The notes beneath the pieces are model-generated. The model had not been told where the DNA came from. It did no database searches and saw only the letters and a program-made list of their open reading frames with translations. A program made the position numbers and the translations under genes. Source: Mameliella sp. CS4 (lineage in GTDB: Bacteria > Pseudomonadota > Alphaproteobacteria > Rhodobacterales > Rhodobacteraceae). From it: a stretch of 64,000 nt of DNA. Location of the stretch: contig NZ_JAHXRQ010000004.1 in NCBI RefSeq assembly GCF_019392335.1, positions 62,001 through 126,000 of the forward strand, in the 5' to 3' direction. Position 1 is the stretch's first letter, and each line of letters begins with the position of its first letter. Positions 17,775-28,536 of this stretch are shown piece after piece.

Positions 17775-20129
17775 TCAGTGACCGAGGAGCGACGGCACGA
17801 TGGTCACGATCCCCGGGAACAACGCCAGAATCGCCAGACCGACGACCTGGATCAGGACGAAGGGGATGACCCCGCGATAGATATGGCCCGTCGTGACCTC
17901 CTTGGGGGCGACACCACGCAGGTAGAACAGCGCGAAGCCGAACGGCGGTGTCAGGAAGGAGGTCTGCAGGTTGACCGCAATCATGATCGTCACCCATTTC
18001 GGATCGAAATGCGCGCCGTAGATCACCGGCCCGACGATCGGGATCACGATGTAGATGATCTCGAGGAAGTCGAGCACGAAGCCCAGGATGAACAGGATGA
18101 TCATGACGATGATGAAGGCCGTGCGCGGATCGTCGTAGCTGCGCAGGAAGTCCTGGATGTATTCCTCACCCCCGAAGGAGATCACGACCAGGTTCAACAG
18201 CTGCGACGCAACGAGAATGGTAAAGACCATCGACGTCACCTTCGCCGTTTCCCGCACCGCCGGTGTCAGCACCCCGGAACGGAACAGCACCCAGCAGCTG
18301 AACAGCAGCCCGAAGAAGGCATAAAGCCAGCAGGCATAGGCAAAGAGGAAGGCAAGCCAGGTGGCGCCGCTGACCTCTTCGACGTTGACCCGCAGGTCAA
18401 AGTTGACGCCGGTCAGGATCATCAGGATCACCGCGAGGGTCGACCAGATGATGATCTTGGGCGATTTGTCCTCCTCCGACAGCTTGCGGTAGGCGGCCAG
18501 CATGATCGCCCCTGCCGCCCCCAGCGCCGCGGCAGGCGTCGGGTTGGTGATGCCGCCCAGGATCGAGCCCAGAACCGCGACGATCAGGACCAGCGGCGGA
18601 AAGACCACGCGCAACAGCTCGTTCTTGGACAAGAGCTTCATCGCGTAGACACAGCCGTAGATCGTGATCGCCCAGGGCAGGACCATCAGCACGACGGTCA
18701 TCATGGACGAACTTGTCGGTCCGATCAGCAGGATGTCCACCACCAGGCCCAGGATGATCCCCACCGCCCCGATCTGCAGCGGCAGCGGGGTCGACGAGGG
18801 TGAAACGCCCCGCGCCACGGCCAGGATCAGGCCGAAGATCACCGCCAGCGTCGCGATACCGGTGCCGATTGGAGCCGCGTTGGCGATCTTTTCGACTTGC
18901 AGTTCGGCGATGCGCTCGTCGCTCAACCGGGTGCTCTGCTGGGCCCCGCCCTGGGCGTCGATCTCGGCTTGTTCGGCCACCGCCTTGTCCCAGGCCGCCT
19001 GCCCGTGCAGGTCGATCATCGACGCCTTGCACTGGTCAGAGACACTGGTCCGCAGCGAAGCGGACTCGCCGGATTCCGAGAAGCTATCGACCTTGACCGA
19101 CTGGCTGCCGACGATGCCGACCTCTGCCAGCAGGATCGTGCCCGCGATCAGTGCGATCGGAACCCCCAGGAACCAGGTAAAGGCCTCGCCCCGGGTGATG
19201 GGCTCGCCCTCGCCCTCGCCCAGCGAGACCGCAGGCGCCTTGGAGGGGTTCAGCATCGCGTAGCCGAAGGCATAGAGCGCGTAGAGCAGCGCGAGCAGGA
19301 TACCCGGCAACAGGGCCGCCTGGAACAACGTGCCCACCGAAACCACCGCCGGCTCACCCAGGAAGGTCAGCGCGTCGGAACAGCCGGCCAGTTGTGCCCG
19401 GTCTTCCTGTGCCGCGGAATAGAGATCACCTGCCAGCGTACCCAGTAGCACGATCACGATCGAGGGCGGGATGATCTGGCCCAGCGTGCCAGAGGCCGCG
19501 ATGACCCCGGTCGCCAGTTCCGGCGCGTAGTTGTTGCGCAACATGGTGGGCAGGGCCAGCAGGCCCATCGTCACCACGGTGGCGCCAACGATCCCGGTCG
19601 AAGCCGCGAGGAAGGCGCCGACGACGACGATGCTGACGGCCAGGCCGCCGGGCAGCGGGCCAAAGACGCGCGCCATCGTGGTCAGGAGGTCGTTGGCGAT
19701 CTTCGAGCGTTCCAGAACGATGCCCATCAGGACGAACATCAGAACCGCCAGCAGCGTCTCGATCGACTGGCCTGCGATCACCCGTTCGTTGATCCGGTTG
19801 ACGATGAAAGAGATGTTCCTGTCCATCGCGGTTTCCCAGCCCTGCGGGAAAACCGGCACCTCGACCCTTGGCAATTCCGGGTTTCGGAAGATCGAGATCG
19901 CATTTTCATTGGCGCCGCTGGCAAGCAGCGCGTTATAGGCCTCCGAACTGGTGTCGATGGCCTGGTGTATCAGCAGCCCCCCGCTGTCGAGGGCCGCGAT
20001 GATCCCGAAGGAAATGATCCCCGCGCCGCCGATGGCAAAGGCCACCGGAAAGCCCGACAGGATCGCCGAAAAGAGCGTCAGAAAGACGATGATCAGGCCG
20101 ATCTCGACGCCATCCAATCCAAACAACAT
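17775..20129 (-). CDS. TRAP transporter large permease (DctM-like, extended form)
   Basis: A 784-residue polytopic protein with the DctM domain. It has LSGFPVAFAIGGAGIISFGII at the start, FVLMGIVLERSKIANDLLTTMARVFGPLPGGLAVSIV, GIVGATVVTMGLLALPTMLRNNY and IIPPSIVIVLLG, and the C-terminal FLDFLEI...P and NLQTSFLTPPFGFALFYLRG motifs. Typical DctM subunits have about 430 residues. Here a long middle region (about residues 310-640) adds a charged segment and extra helices before the conserved C-terminal part resumes. The conserved motifs resemble the mannitol/chloroaromatic (FcbT3-like) TRAP branch. It is downstream of the small permease and binding-protein genes; substrate unknown. Confidence 0.88.
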   Translation of the reverse strand: MLFGLDGVEIGLIIVFLTLFSAILSGFPVAFAIGGAGIISFGIIAALDSGGLLIHQAIDTSSEAYNALLASGANENAISIFRNPELPRVEVPVFPQGWETAMDRNISFIVNRINERVIAGQSIETLLAVLMFVLMGIVLERSKIANDLLTTMARVFGPLPGGLAVSIVVVGAFLAASTGIVGATVVTMGLLALPTMLRNNYAPELATGVIAASGTLGQIIPPSIVIVLLGTLAGDLYSAAQEDRAQLAGCSDALTFLGEPAVVSVGTLFQAALLPGILLALLYALYAFGYAMLNPSKAPAVSLGEGEGEPITRGEAFTWFLGVPIALIAGTILLAEVGIVGSQSVKVDSFSESGESASLRTSVSDQCKASMIDLHGQAAWDKAVAEQAEIDAQGGAQQSTRLSDERIAELQVEKIANAAPIGTGIATLAVIFGLILAVARGVSPSSTPLPLQIGAVGIILGLVVDILLIGPTSSSMMTVVLMVLPWAITIYGCVYAMKLLSKNELLRVVFPPLVLIVAVLGSILGGITNPTPAAALGAAGAIMLAAYRKLSEEDKSPKIIIWSTLAVILMILTGVNFDLRVNVEEVSGATWLAFLFAYACWLYAFFGLLFSCWVLFRSGVLTPAVRETAKVTSMVFTILVASQLLNLVVISFGGEEYIQDFLRSYDDPRTAFIIVMIILFILGFVLDFLEIIYIVIPIVGPVIYGAHFDPKWVTIMIAVNLQTSFLTPPFGFALFYLRGVAPKEVTTGHIYRGVIPFVLIQVVGLAILALFPGIVTIVPSLLGH

Positions 20130-20140
20130 GCGCCTGCCTC

Positions 20141-21097
20141 TCAGAATTCCGCGTGGTCGTAGGGCTCTTCGCCCGCTTCAAGCTGGTCGTAGTCGAGGTG
20201 TTTTCCCGCCGAGTCCTCGCCCTCCTTCCACTCGAGGAACGAGCGATAGAAAAAGGTCCAGGCCTGGATGAAGATCAGCGCCAGCATGACCGAAACCAGG
20301 ATCTTGAACAGGAAGTAGGCGTTAAAGCCGTTGGGGCTGAAACCGATGGTCTCGATGTTCCAGCGCACCGCGCGTGCCTTGAGCAGCAGCCGGTCCAGCC
20401 CGTCCGAGGCCGAAGGATTGGGCACGATCAGGTGGCGCCACATGAAGAACCAGGCGTACATCCAGATCAGCGTCGCCACGGGAAGCATGAAGAAAAGCGA
20501 CCCGAACATGTCGATCATCCGCTTTACCCGGTGGCTGACCGCCGAATAGACCAGATCGACACGGACATGCCCGCCCTGCACGAAGGTGTAGGTCAGGCAG
20601 AGCGCGACCACCATCGCGTTGTACAGCTTCAGCTCTTCGGCGAACCACGAGACATCGAACTGCACCGGGATGCCGAAGCCGAGCGAGATGTCGGGCCGGG
20701 CAAAGATCCGCTGCATGAAGACGATCACAACCTGTTGCAGCACCATGATCAGGCCGGCCCAGGCAAAGAAACGCCCGACGGTATTGGCTATGCCCTCGAG
20801 CACCCGCACGGTCCCCCAGAGGAACCGGTTGCTGTAGAGCCCGGCCAGAAAGATCACCAGGAAGAAGGTGAAAACCACAAAGAAGAACTCGACCGAAGCG
20901 CCGTAGTAGACGAAGCGCATCACCGCTTGCTTGTCTTCCGTCGTATTCTCCCAGCTCAACCAGTCCAGCCAGGCCATCGGATGCGTGATCGCATAGCCAA
21001 GGTTCCAGAAGGCCAGGGCGATGTTTTCCGCCACCCAGACCAGGAACCCGCCGATGGCGCCGAAGAACGAGCCCGTCGCGGCCTCTGCTTCCATCAT
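20141..21097 (-). CDS. TRAP transporter small permease (DctQ-like, extended form)
   Basis: About 318 residues, much longer than the usual 160-200. There are several hydrophobic segments and the DctQ core, QGGHVRVDLVYSAVSHRVKRMIDMFGSLFF, which holds the family's HVRVD motif. It forms the membrane complex with the large permease 11 bp downstream. The start is uncertain: ATG-ATG at 21097/21094 lies close behind GGGGGA; an upstream ATG at 21148 adds a non-conserved extension. A hairpin with a T-run separates it from the binding-protein gene. Confidence 0.85.
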   Translation of the reverse strand: MMEAEAATGSFFGAIGGFLVWVAENIALAFWNLGYAITHPMAWLDWLSWENTTEDKQAVMRFVYYGASVEFFFVVFTFFLVIFLAGLYSNRFLWGTVRVLEGIANTVGRFFAWAGLIMVLQQVVIVFMQRIFARPDISLGFGIPVQFDVSWFAEELKLYNAMVVALCLTYTFVQGGHVRVDLVYSAVSHRVKRMIDMFGSLFFMLPVATLIWMYAWFFMWRHLIVPNPSASDGLDRLLLKARAVRWNIETIGFSPNGFNAYFLFKILVSVMLALIFIQAWTFFYRSFLEWKEGEDSAGKHLDYDQLEAGEEPYDHAEF

Positions 21098-21204
21098 GTC
21101 CCCCAAAATTATCGGTCCGGCTGTCAGGCCGGTATCACCAGGCGCCACGCCTCACCTGCGCGGCGCGACGGCGGGACAGTCGTAAGAACCGCCCGCCAAT
21201 GCCG

Positions 21205-21232
21205 AAAAGGCCCCCGCGCAGCAAGGGCCTTT
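21205..21232 (-). terminator. Intra-operon hairpin between TRAP binding protein and small permease
   Basis: On the minus strand, AAAGGCCC pairs with GGGCCTTT (8 bp) and is followed by a further T (TTTT in all). It lies after the binding-protein gene and before the permease genes, a place where partial termination commonly gives more binding protein than permease. Confidence 0.55.
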
Positions 21233-21250
21233 CCAGTGATCGGTGCGGGA

Positions 21251-22333
<1,083 letters not shown>

Positions 22334-22402
22334 TGAAATCCTCCCAGATTTTGTTTCTGCACGGGGCTCCCCACCTCGCGCGGATCGGTTTGAGTGCGGG
22401 CA

Positions 22403-22437
22403 CCCTAGGGACTGTTTCTGACCTTGGGAATACCCAG
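22403..22437. promoter_or_regulatory. Two palindromes in the TRAP / two-component divergent region
   Basis: CCCTAGGG (22403-22410) and CTTGGGAATACCCAG (22423-22437, arms TGGG/CCCA) lie in the divergent intergenic region between the binding-protein gene and the sensor kinase. TACCCA is NarL-heptamer-like (TACYYMT). They are candidate binding sites for the response regulator encoded at 23981-24625, by inference only. Confidence 0.4.
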
Positions 22438-22574
22438 TGCTACGGAGACAGGCAGGAAAAACGGCTTCCCGTACGGAAAGCGGGCGCGTTGCGAACGCCC
22501 CCCGTCGCCCGCATCTGCGCGCGGCACATATCCGGGGCGTTCCCATTGCCCCGGGCTTGTGGTTTTCTGGGCCC

Positions 22575-23984
22575 ATGCGCGCGCGCTTTCGTCTGACCTA
22601 CGGGCAAAAGCTCTTTCTGCTGGCCAGCCTGCCGCTGGTGCTGGCGGTCTCTGCCATTGCGCTATTGGTGGCCCAGCAGGCCCGCAGCCTGGCCGAGCGC
22701 GAGATCCACGGCCTGGAGACGCAGCTTCTTGAGGCCAAGAAGCGCGAATTGCGCAATTACGTCACCCAGGCACGCAACGGGTTCTATTTTGTCTACGGCT
22801 CCGCCGCGCCCGACGATGAAGATGCCAAGACGCAGGTGCTGCAGATCCTGGCCGCGATGATCTATGGCGAAGAGGGCTTCTTCTTTGTCTACGACTACGA
22901 CGGACAGAACCTCGTGTCCCCGCGCCAGACGCACATGATCAACACCAACCAGTGGAGCCTCACCGACAGCGAGGGCACCTTTGTCGTGCAGGAGTTCATC
23001 GAAACGGCCCGTCAGGGGGCGGGCTATGTCGATCATCTCTGGCCCAAACCCTCGACCGGCGAAGAAGGCCGCATGGTGACCTATGTGCTTGGCCTGCAGG
23101 ATTGGCGTTGGGCAGTGGGGACAGGCGTCTTCATCGACGATGTCCTGGGCAGCGTCGCCGCCTCGCGGGCCGAGGTCGAGGCCCGTGTGCAGCGCAACTT
23201 CATCTATATCGGGGCCATCACGCTGGGGGCGCTGCTGCTGGTCTTTGTCTCGGGGCTGGTTCTGAACCTGCGTGAGCGGCGGCTGGCGGATGCCAAGCTG
23301 AAACAGCTGACCCAGCGGGTGCTGGATGCCCAGGAAGAGGAACGCGGCCGCGTGGCGCGCGAGTTGCACGACGGGATCAGCCAGATCCTGGTCGGCGTGA
23401 AATACGCACTGGACATCGCGCGGCGGCGCGTGACCGCAGGCGATCCCCGGGCCGAGGAAACCCTGGCCAAGGGCGCCGACCACTTGGGCCAGGCCATCAA
23501 CGAGGTCCGCCGCATCAGCCGCGACCTGCGCCCCGGCGTGCTGGACGACCTGGGGCTTGGCCCCGCCATCAAGGCGCTGGCCGAGGAATTCCGCCAGCGC
23601 ACCGGCATAGAGACGGAATTCACCACCGTCGTCTTTCGCAACCGGCTGGACCAGGAGGCCAAGATCGCGCTGTTCCGGATCGCGCAGGAGGCCCTGACCA
23701 ACATCGAACGCCATTCCGGCGCCAGCCACGTCAGCATCGACATCCGGGGCCACCGCGCCGGCGCCACCCTGCGCGTCGCCGACAACGGAACGGGGATGCG
23801 TGACGCACCCGGCACCGCGCGGGGGATCGGGCTGCGCAACATGCAGGAACGCATGGACCAGTTGAACGGAACGCTGCGTATCTTGTCGTCCCGCGACGGC
23901 ACGGTTATCGAGGCGCAGGTGCCTCTGACCCACCTGCTGCCACCCGAAGAAAGCGCCGCCCCCCAACCGAAAGCCCGCGCATGA
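22575..23984 (+). CDS. Cache-domain sensor histidine kinase (NarL/HisKA_3 type)
   Basis: A 469-residue membrane sensor. There is an N-terminal transmembrane helix (about 12-34), a periplasmic single-Cache domain with EGFFFVYDYDGQNLVSPR and DWRWAVGTGVFIDDV, and a second helix (IYIGAITLGALLLVFVSGLVL, about 215-236). The HisKA_3 dimerisation/phosphoacceptor motif EERGRVARELHDGISQ (His about 269) and the HATPase segment (QEALTNIERHSGASH, VADNGTGM, GIGLRNMQERM) follow. It is divergent from the TRAP operon and overlaps the response-regulator gene (ATGA). This arrangement is typical of a system that senses the TRAP substrate. Confidence 0.9.
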   Translation: MRARFRLTYGQKLFLLASLPLVLAVSAIALLVAQQARSLAEREIHGLETQLLEAKKRELRNYVTQARNGFYFVYGSAAPDDEDAKTQVLQILAAMIYGEEGFFFVYDYDGQNLVSPRQTHMINTNQWSLTDSEGTFVVQEFIETARQGAGYVDHLWPKPSTGEEGRMVTYVLGLQDWRWAVGTGVFIDDVLGSVAASRAEVEARVQRNFIYIGAITLGALLLVFVSGLVLNLRERRLADAKLKQLTQRVLDAQEEERGRVARELHDGISQILVGVKYALDIARRRVTAGDPRAEETLAKGADHLGQAINEVRRISRDLRPGVLDDLGLGPAIKALAEEFRQRTGIETEFTTVVFRNRLDQEAKIALFRIAQEALTNIERHSGASHVSIDIRGHRAGATLRVADNGTGMRDAPGTARGIGLRNMQERMDQLNGTLRILSSRDGTVIEAQVPLTHLLPPEESAAPQPKARA

Positions 23985-24625
23985 CCCCTGCCCCCACCCG
24001 AGTCGTTGTTGTCGATGATCACCCGATGGTCGCCGAGGGGATCGAGGCGATCCTGGAAAGCTATGACGACATCGACGTGATCGCCACGCTGTCGGACGGT
24101 CAGAGCATGATCGACCAGCTGGACAGCCTGTCGCCGGATGTCATCCTGATGGATCTCAACATGCCCGGCCTTGGCGGATTGTCAGCGACGGAAATGATCC
24201 TCGAACGCCGTCCGGCCACGCGCATCCTGATCCTGTCGATGCACGACTCGCCCGAATATATCTCGACCGCGCTCAGCCACGGCGCGCGGGGCTATGTCCT
24301 GAAGGACGTGCCTACCGACGAGATCAAGCGCGCCATCGACGTTGTCATGGGGGGCGCGCAATACCTTTGTCCTGGGGCCGAAGGCGCGCTGGCGCCGCGC
24401 GGCGAGGAACGCGAGCAGCTGACCAACCGCGAACAGATGGTGCTGCTGCAACTGGCGCAGGGCATATCGAACAAGGAGGTGGCGGTCGCGCTGGATATTT
24501 CCGTGCGCACGGTAGAGACGCACCGCAAGAACATCCGGCGCAAGCTGGGTGTCAGCAGTACCGCCGCGCTGATGCGCTATGCTCTGGAACACGGGGTCTT
24601 GCAGGGAACGGGCGCGAACCTGTGA
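23981..24625 (+). CDS. LuxR/NarL-family response regulator
   Basis: A 214-residue regulator. The receiver domain has VVVDDHPMVAEGI (acidic pocket), phospho-acceptor D in DVILMDLNMPGLGG (about residue 58), and K in GYVLKDVP. The C-terminal LuxR HTH has LTNREQMVLLQLAQGISNKEVAVAL / SVRTVETHRKNIRRKLGV (about 145-195). It starts within the kinase stop codon (ATGA). It probably controls the divergent TRAP operon; the palindromes at 22403-22437 are candidate targets. Confidence 0.92.
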   Translation: MTPAPTRVVVVDDHPMVAEGIEAILESYDDIDVIATLSDGQSMIDQLDSLSPDVILMDLNMPGLGGLSATEMILERRPATRILILSMHDSPEYISTALSHGARGYVLKDVPTDEIKRAIDVVMGGAQYLCPGAEGALAPRGEEREQLTNREQMVLLQLAQGISNKEVAVALDISVRTVETHRKNIRRKLGVSSTAALMRYALEHGVLQGTGANL

Positions 24626-24660
24626 TCGTGCCAAGTTTCATCCAAGACGAAGCCACCCGT

Positions 24661-24679
24661 GGTGTCAGAGACTGACACC
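24661..24679. terminator. Hairpin between response regulator and small secreted protein gene
   Basis: An 8-bp perfect stem GGTGTCAG / CTGACACC with loop AGA. It overlaps the stop codon of the convergent small gene and is followed by ATCTTTT on the plus strand. Confidence 0.5.
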
Positions 24680-24874
24680 AATCTTTTCGCGGTCACATTC
24701 CTCCCAGAACTTGTAGACCGCCGCCGGGATGACCTGCGGCTTGGACAGTTCTGGCTGTGCCTCTGCGACGTGGTTGGAAGGCACGCCGCCAAGCGCCGCG
24801 GCAAGACCCATCAGCGCCACAAGGGCCACGGCCTTGCAGATCGTGAAATCGCGGTAAAAAATGTTCTTTTTCAT
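24665..24874 (-). CDS. Small secreted hypothetical protein
   Basis: A 69-residue protein with a signal-peptide-like N-terminus (MKKNIFYRDFTICKAVALVALMGLAAALGG, cleavage likely near VAEAQPE). A short mature part rich in Pro/Glu follows (PELSKPQVIPAAVYKFWEECDREKIGVSL). GAGGG 7 nt upstream supports the ATG at 24874. There is no recognised domain. Its N-terminus resembles that of the adjacent small frame at 24970-25134 (RDFTICKA versus RNFTAVKA), suggesting the two are relatives. It sits next to the TRAP two-component locus. Confidence 0.55.
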   Translation of the reverse strand: MKKNIFYRDFTICKAVALVALMGLAAALGGVPSNHVAEAQPELSKPQVIPAAVYKFWEECDREKIGVSL

Positions 24875-24969
24875 GTCGAGACCCTCGTCTCCTCCTGATG
24901 CGCCCTCAGCATCGCCGATGCCCCGGCTTTGCACAACTCACGTTGCCGCGCGCGATTGTTGCAATTCCG

Positions 24970-25134
24970 TCAACCGGTCCCGTGCGCACTCATGCCTGCC
25001 TCTGTCAGGCTGGTCCGTTTGTCGTGGTGCCCGCCCTGCAGGCCAAGCCCCAGGGCAATGCATAGCGCAAGACACAGGGCCTTGACCGCAGTGAAGTTCC
25101 TGACTTTCCGTGATCGCAACATGGCTTTCTTCAC
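24970..25134 (-). CDS. Possible second small secreted peptide, related to its neighbour
   Basis: A candidate 54-residue frame from GTG 25134 (or ATG 25122 with 50 residues): KKAMLRSRKVRNFTAVKAL, then a hydrophobic stretch (CLALCIALGLGLQGG) and a short polar tail ending SAHGTG. The N-terminal pattern R[DN]FTxxKA[VL] followed by a hydrophobic core matches the adjacent 24665-24874 protein, which is the main support. No strong ribosome site is seen. The rest of the roughly 500-bp gap (24875-25369) contains only this frame and the ilv promoter. Confidence 0.4.
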   Translation of the reverse strand: MKKAMLRSRKVRNFTAVKALCLALCIALGLGLQGGHHDKRTSLTEAGMSAHGTG

Positions 25135-25312
25135 CCGAACTGATCTGTCGGGGACGCTTTGCCAGATGCCCTGCCCCACCGACAATTCCCGTTTTGCGCA
25201 TATGCGCACCGCATTTCTGCATGGGTCACCAAATGTGCGCCCATCCGTTTCGGGAAATTTTCGCAAAGTCCGCGCGCCCCAGGATGAAATTTGCTTTCTT
25301 CCACTTCGGCGG

Positions 25313-25341
25313 TTGACGCCTCGAGTTTCGCGCCATAGGGT
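25313..25341 (+). promoter_or_regulatory. Promoter of the ilvB leader transcript
   Basis: TTGACG (25313-25318) and TAGGGT (25336-25341) are separated by 17 bp, a good match to sigma-70 spacing with a GC-shifted -10 as is common in Rhodobacterales. Transcription would start near 25348, just before the leader-peptide ribosome site. Confidence 0.6.
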
Positions 25342-25369
25342 CCCCGCGCAATGCAAAGGAGCCTCGGGC

Positions 25370-25417
25370 ATGTCCACGCTAGTGGTAATTGTAGGAAAAA
25401 GGCGCATGGGCCGGTAA
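25370..25417 (+). CDS. ilv leader peptide MSTLVVIVGKRRMGR
   Basis: A 15-codon frame preceded by AAAGGAG (25355-25361) at 8 nt. Codons 4-8 are Leu-Val-Val-Ile-Val (CTA GTG GTA ATT GTA), a run of exactly the three branched-chain amino acids made by the downstream pathway, with codons that are uncommon in this GC-rich genome. The stop TAA is at 25415-25417, inside the first segment of the attenuator stem. Ribosome stalling on the LVVIV codons is expected to control ilvB transcription. Confidence 0.9.
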   Translation: MSTLVVIVGKRRMGR

Positions 25418-25446
25418 TCCGGAACCCTTCCAGGACCCCATGCGCC
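25401..25446 (+). promoter_or_regulatory. ilvB attenuator antiterminator stem
   Basis: GGCGCATGGG (25401-25410) pairs perfectly with CCCATGCGCC (25437-25446). The first arm overlaps the end of the leader-peptide coding region, so a ribosome that reaches the stop codon masks it. The second arm shares 25444-25446 with the terminator stem, making the two structures mutually exclusive. Stalling upstream at LVVIV would leave 25401-25410 free and favour this antiterminator. Confidence 0.85.
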
Positions 25447-25473
25447 CCCGAACTGACCCTCGGGGGCTTTTTT
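25444..25473 (+). terminator. ilvB attenuator terminator
   Basis: An 8-bp stem GCCCCCGA (25444-25451) / TCGGGGGC (25460-25467) with an 8-nt loop is followed by six T (25468-25473), 40 bp before the ilvB start codon. Confidence 0.9.
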
Positions 25474-25512
25474 GTGCGCAAACGTACAGTGTCGTGAACG
25501 GAGAACAATGCG

Positions 25513-27267
<1,755 letters not shown>

Positions 27268-27290
27268 TCCCGCATCGCCTGACAGAACAG

Positions 27291-27328
27291 AAACGCGTCG
27301 GCCTTGGGGCCGGCGCGTTTTTCTTTGC
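27291..27328 (+). terminator. Rho-independent terminator after ilvB
   Basis: A 13-bp stem AAACGCGTCGGCC / GGCCGGCGCGTTT (one G-U) with a 4-nt loop is followed by TTCTTT. It ends the ilvB transcript, so ilvN cannot rely on readthrough from ilvB. Confidence 0.85.
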
Positions 27329-27543
27329 GCCTTGCCCCTGCGTTGTGGTTGCCAGGGCGACACCGGCTTGCCGAAACCGTCGTCAGAGCGTTTTCGCGGC
27401 GCAATTTCGACAATTTCAGGCGATACCCGGGCCATCATGGACGTGACACGACCCTTCATCAGAGCATTTTCTCACCGGTGGCTTGCCTGCCGGAAACGGC
27501 TTGTGCGGCAGGCAGGGCCAAACGCCCGCACCCCGGTGACGGG

Positions 27544-28524
27544 ATGAGCGACGCGGCGCGCCGCCTGCACTGGCTGGACCGCGCCAAGGGGGCGGGGATC
27601 ATCCTGGTGGTCTTTGGCCATGCCTGGATCGGGGCGCGGGCGGCGGGGATTCTGATCCCAGACGTCCAGTTCCGCACCGTCGAAACGCTGATCTACAATT
27701 TCCACATGCCGCTCTTCTTCCTGCTGTCCGGCGTCACCTTCGAGGCCTCCGCCCGGCGCCGCCCCTTGCTCCGTGGAATGAAGGACAAGGCAATCCGCCT
27801 GCTTTGGCCGCTGCTTCTCTGGACCTATATCTTTGCTGGCTTCCGCTTTCTGGCCGGTGGGGCCGCGAACAATCCGGAAGGGCTGTCCGGTCTGCTGGTC
27901 TGGCCCCTGCCGCCGCGAGATCACCTGTGGTTCCTCTGGGCGCTCTTCCTGATCCAGATGCTGGGCCTGCTTGTCGCCGTGCCCGGAGAAAAGCCCCGCC
28001 CGGCCTGGCTCTGGCTGGTCCTCGCGCTGGGTGCCGGCGGGCTGGTCTCGCTGCCCGGCCTGCCATTGGGACCGTTGACGGTAAATGCCGCGTTGCACCT
28101 GGGGATTTTCCTCTTGGGTGTCTGGCTGGCGCGGCAACCGCCGTTGCCCTCGGGCCTGCCGATGGCGCTGAAGGCATTGACCGTCTTCCTCGTGGTGCAG
28201 CTGATCAGCTTTGCCCTGCCCGAAACCGTTCTGGGGTTTCAGGTGGTCGCGGCACTGCTCTCGCTCTGCTTCATTGTCATGATGAATGGGCCGCAGGGCC
28301 AAGGCGGTCGCCTGGGCCGGGTACTGGAACGGCTGGGGCAGCTTTCGATGCCCATCTACCTGGCGCATACGCTGTTTACCGCGGCCACAAGGATCGTCCT
28401 GTTCAAATTCACCACCGATGCGACGGTGCACCTGGTGCTGGGCACGCTAGCGGGGCTGATCGGGCCTGTCATTCTGTATTATGCGTTCCGCCGCTTTGCC
28501 TCGCCGCGGCTCCTTGGGTTCTGA
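27544..28524 (+). CDS. Acyltransferase 3 family membrane protein
   Basis: A 326-residue polytopic protein with about ten transmembrane segments. The acyltransferase_3 layout is visible: RLHWLDRAKGAGIILVVFGHAWIG at the N-terminus carries the catalytic-type histidine, and NFHMPLFFLLSGVTF and HLWFLWALFL follow. Members O-acetylate or O-acylate surface sugars such as exopolysaccharide or lipid A glycans. The acceptor is unknown. It lies between ilvB and ilvN on the same strand, after a strong terminator. Confidence 0.85.
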   Translation: MSDAARRLHWLDRAKGAGIILVVFGHAWIGARAAGILIPDVQFRTVETLIYNFHMPLFFLLSGVTFEASARRRPLLRGMKDKAIRLLWPLLLWTYIFAGFRFLAGGAANNPEGLSGLLVWPLPPRDHLWFLWALFLIQMLGLLVAVPGEKPRPAWLWLVLALGAGGLVSLPGLPLGPLTVNAALHLGIFLLGVWLARQPPLPSGLPMALKALTVFLVVQLISFALPETVLGFQVVAALLSLCFIVMMNGPQGQGGRLGRVLERLGQLSMPIYLAHTLFTAATRIVLFKFTTDATVHLVLGTLAGLIGPVILYYAFRRFASPRLLGF

Positions 28525-28536
28525 AGAGGTCCGGGG

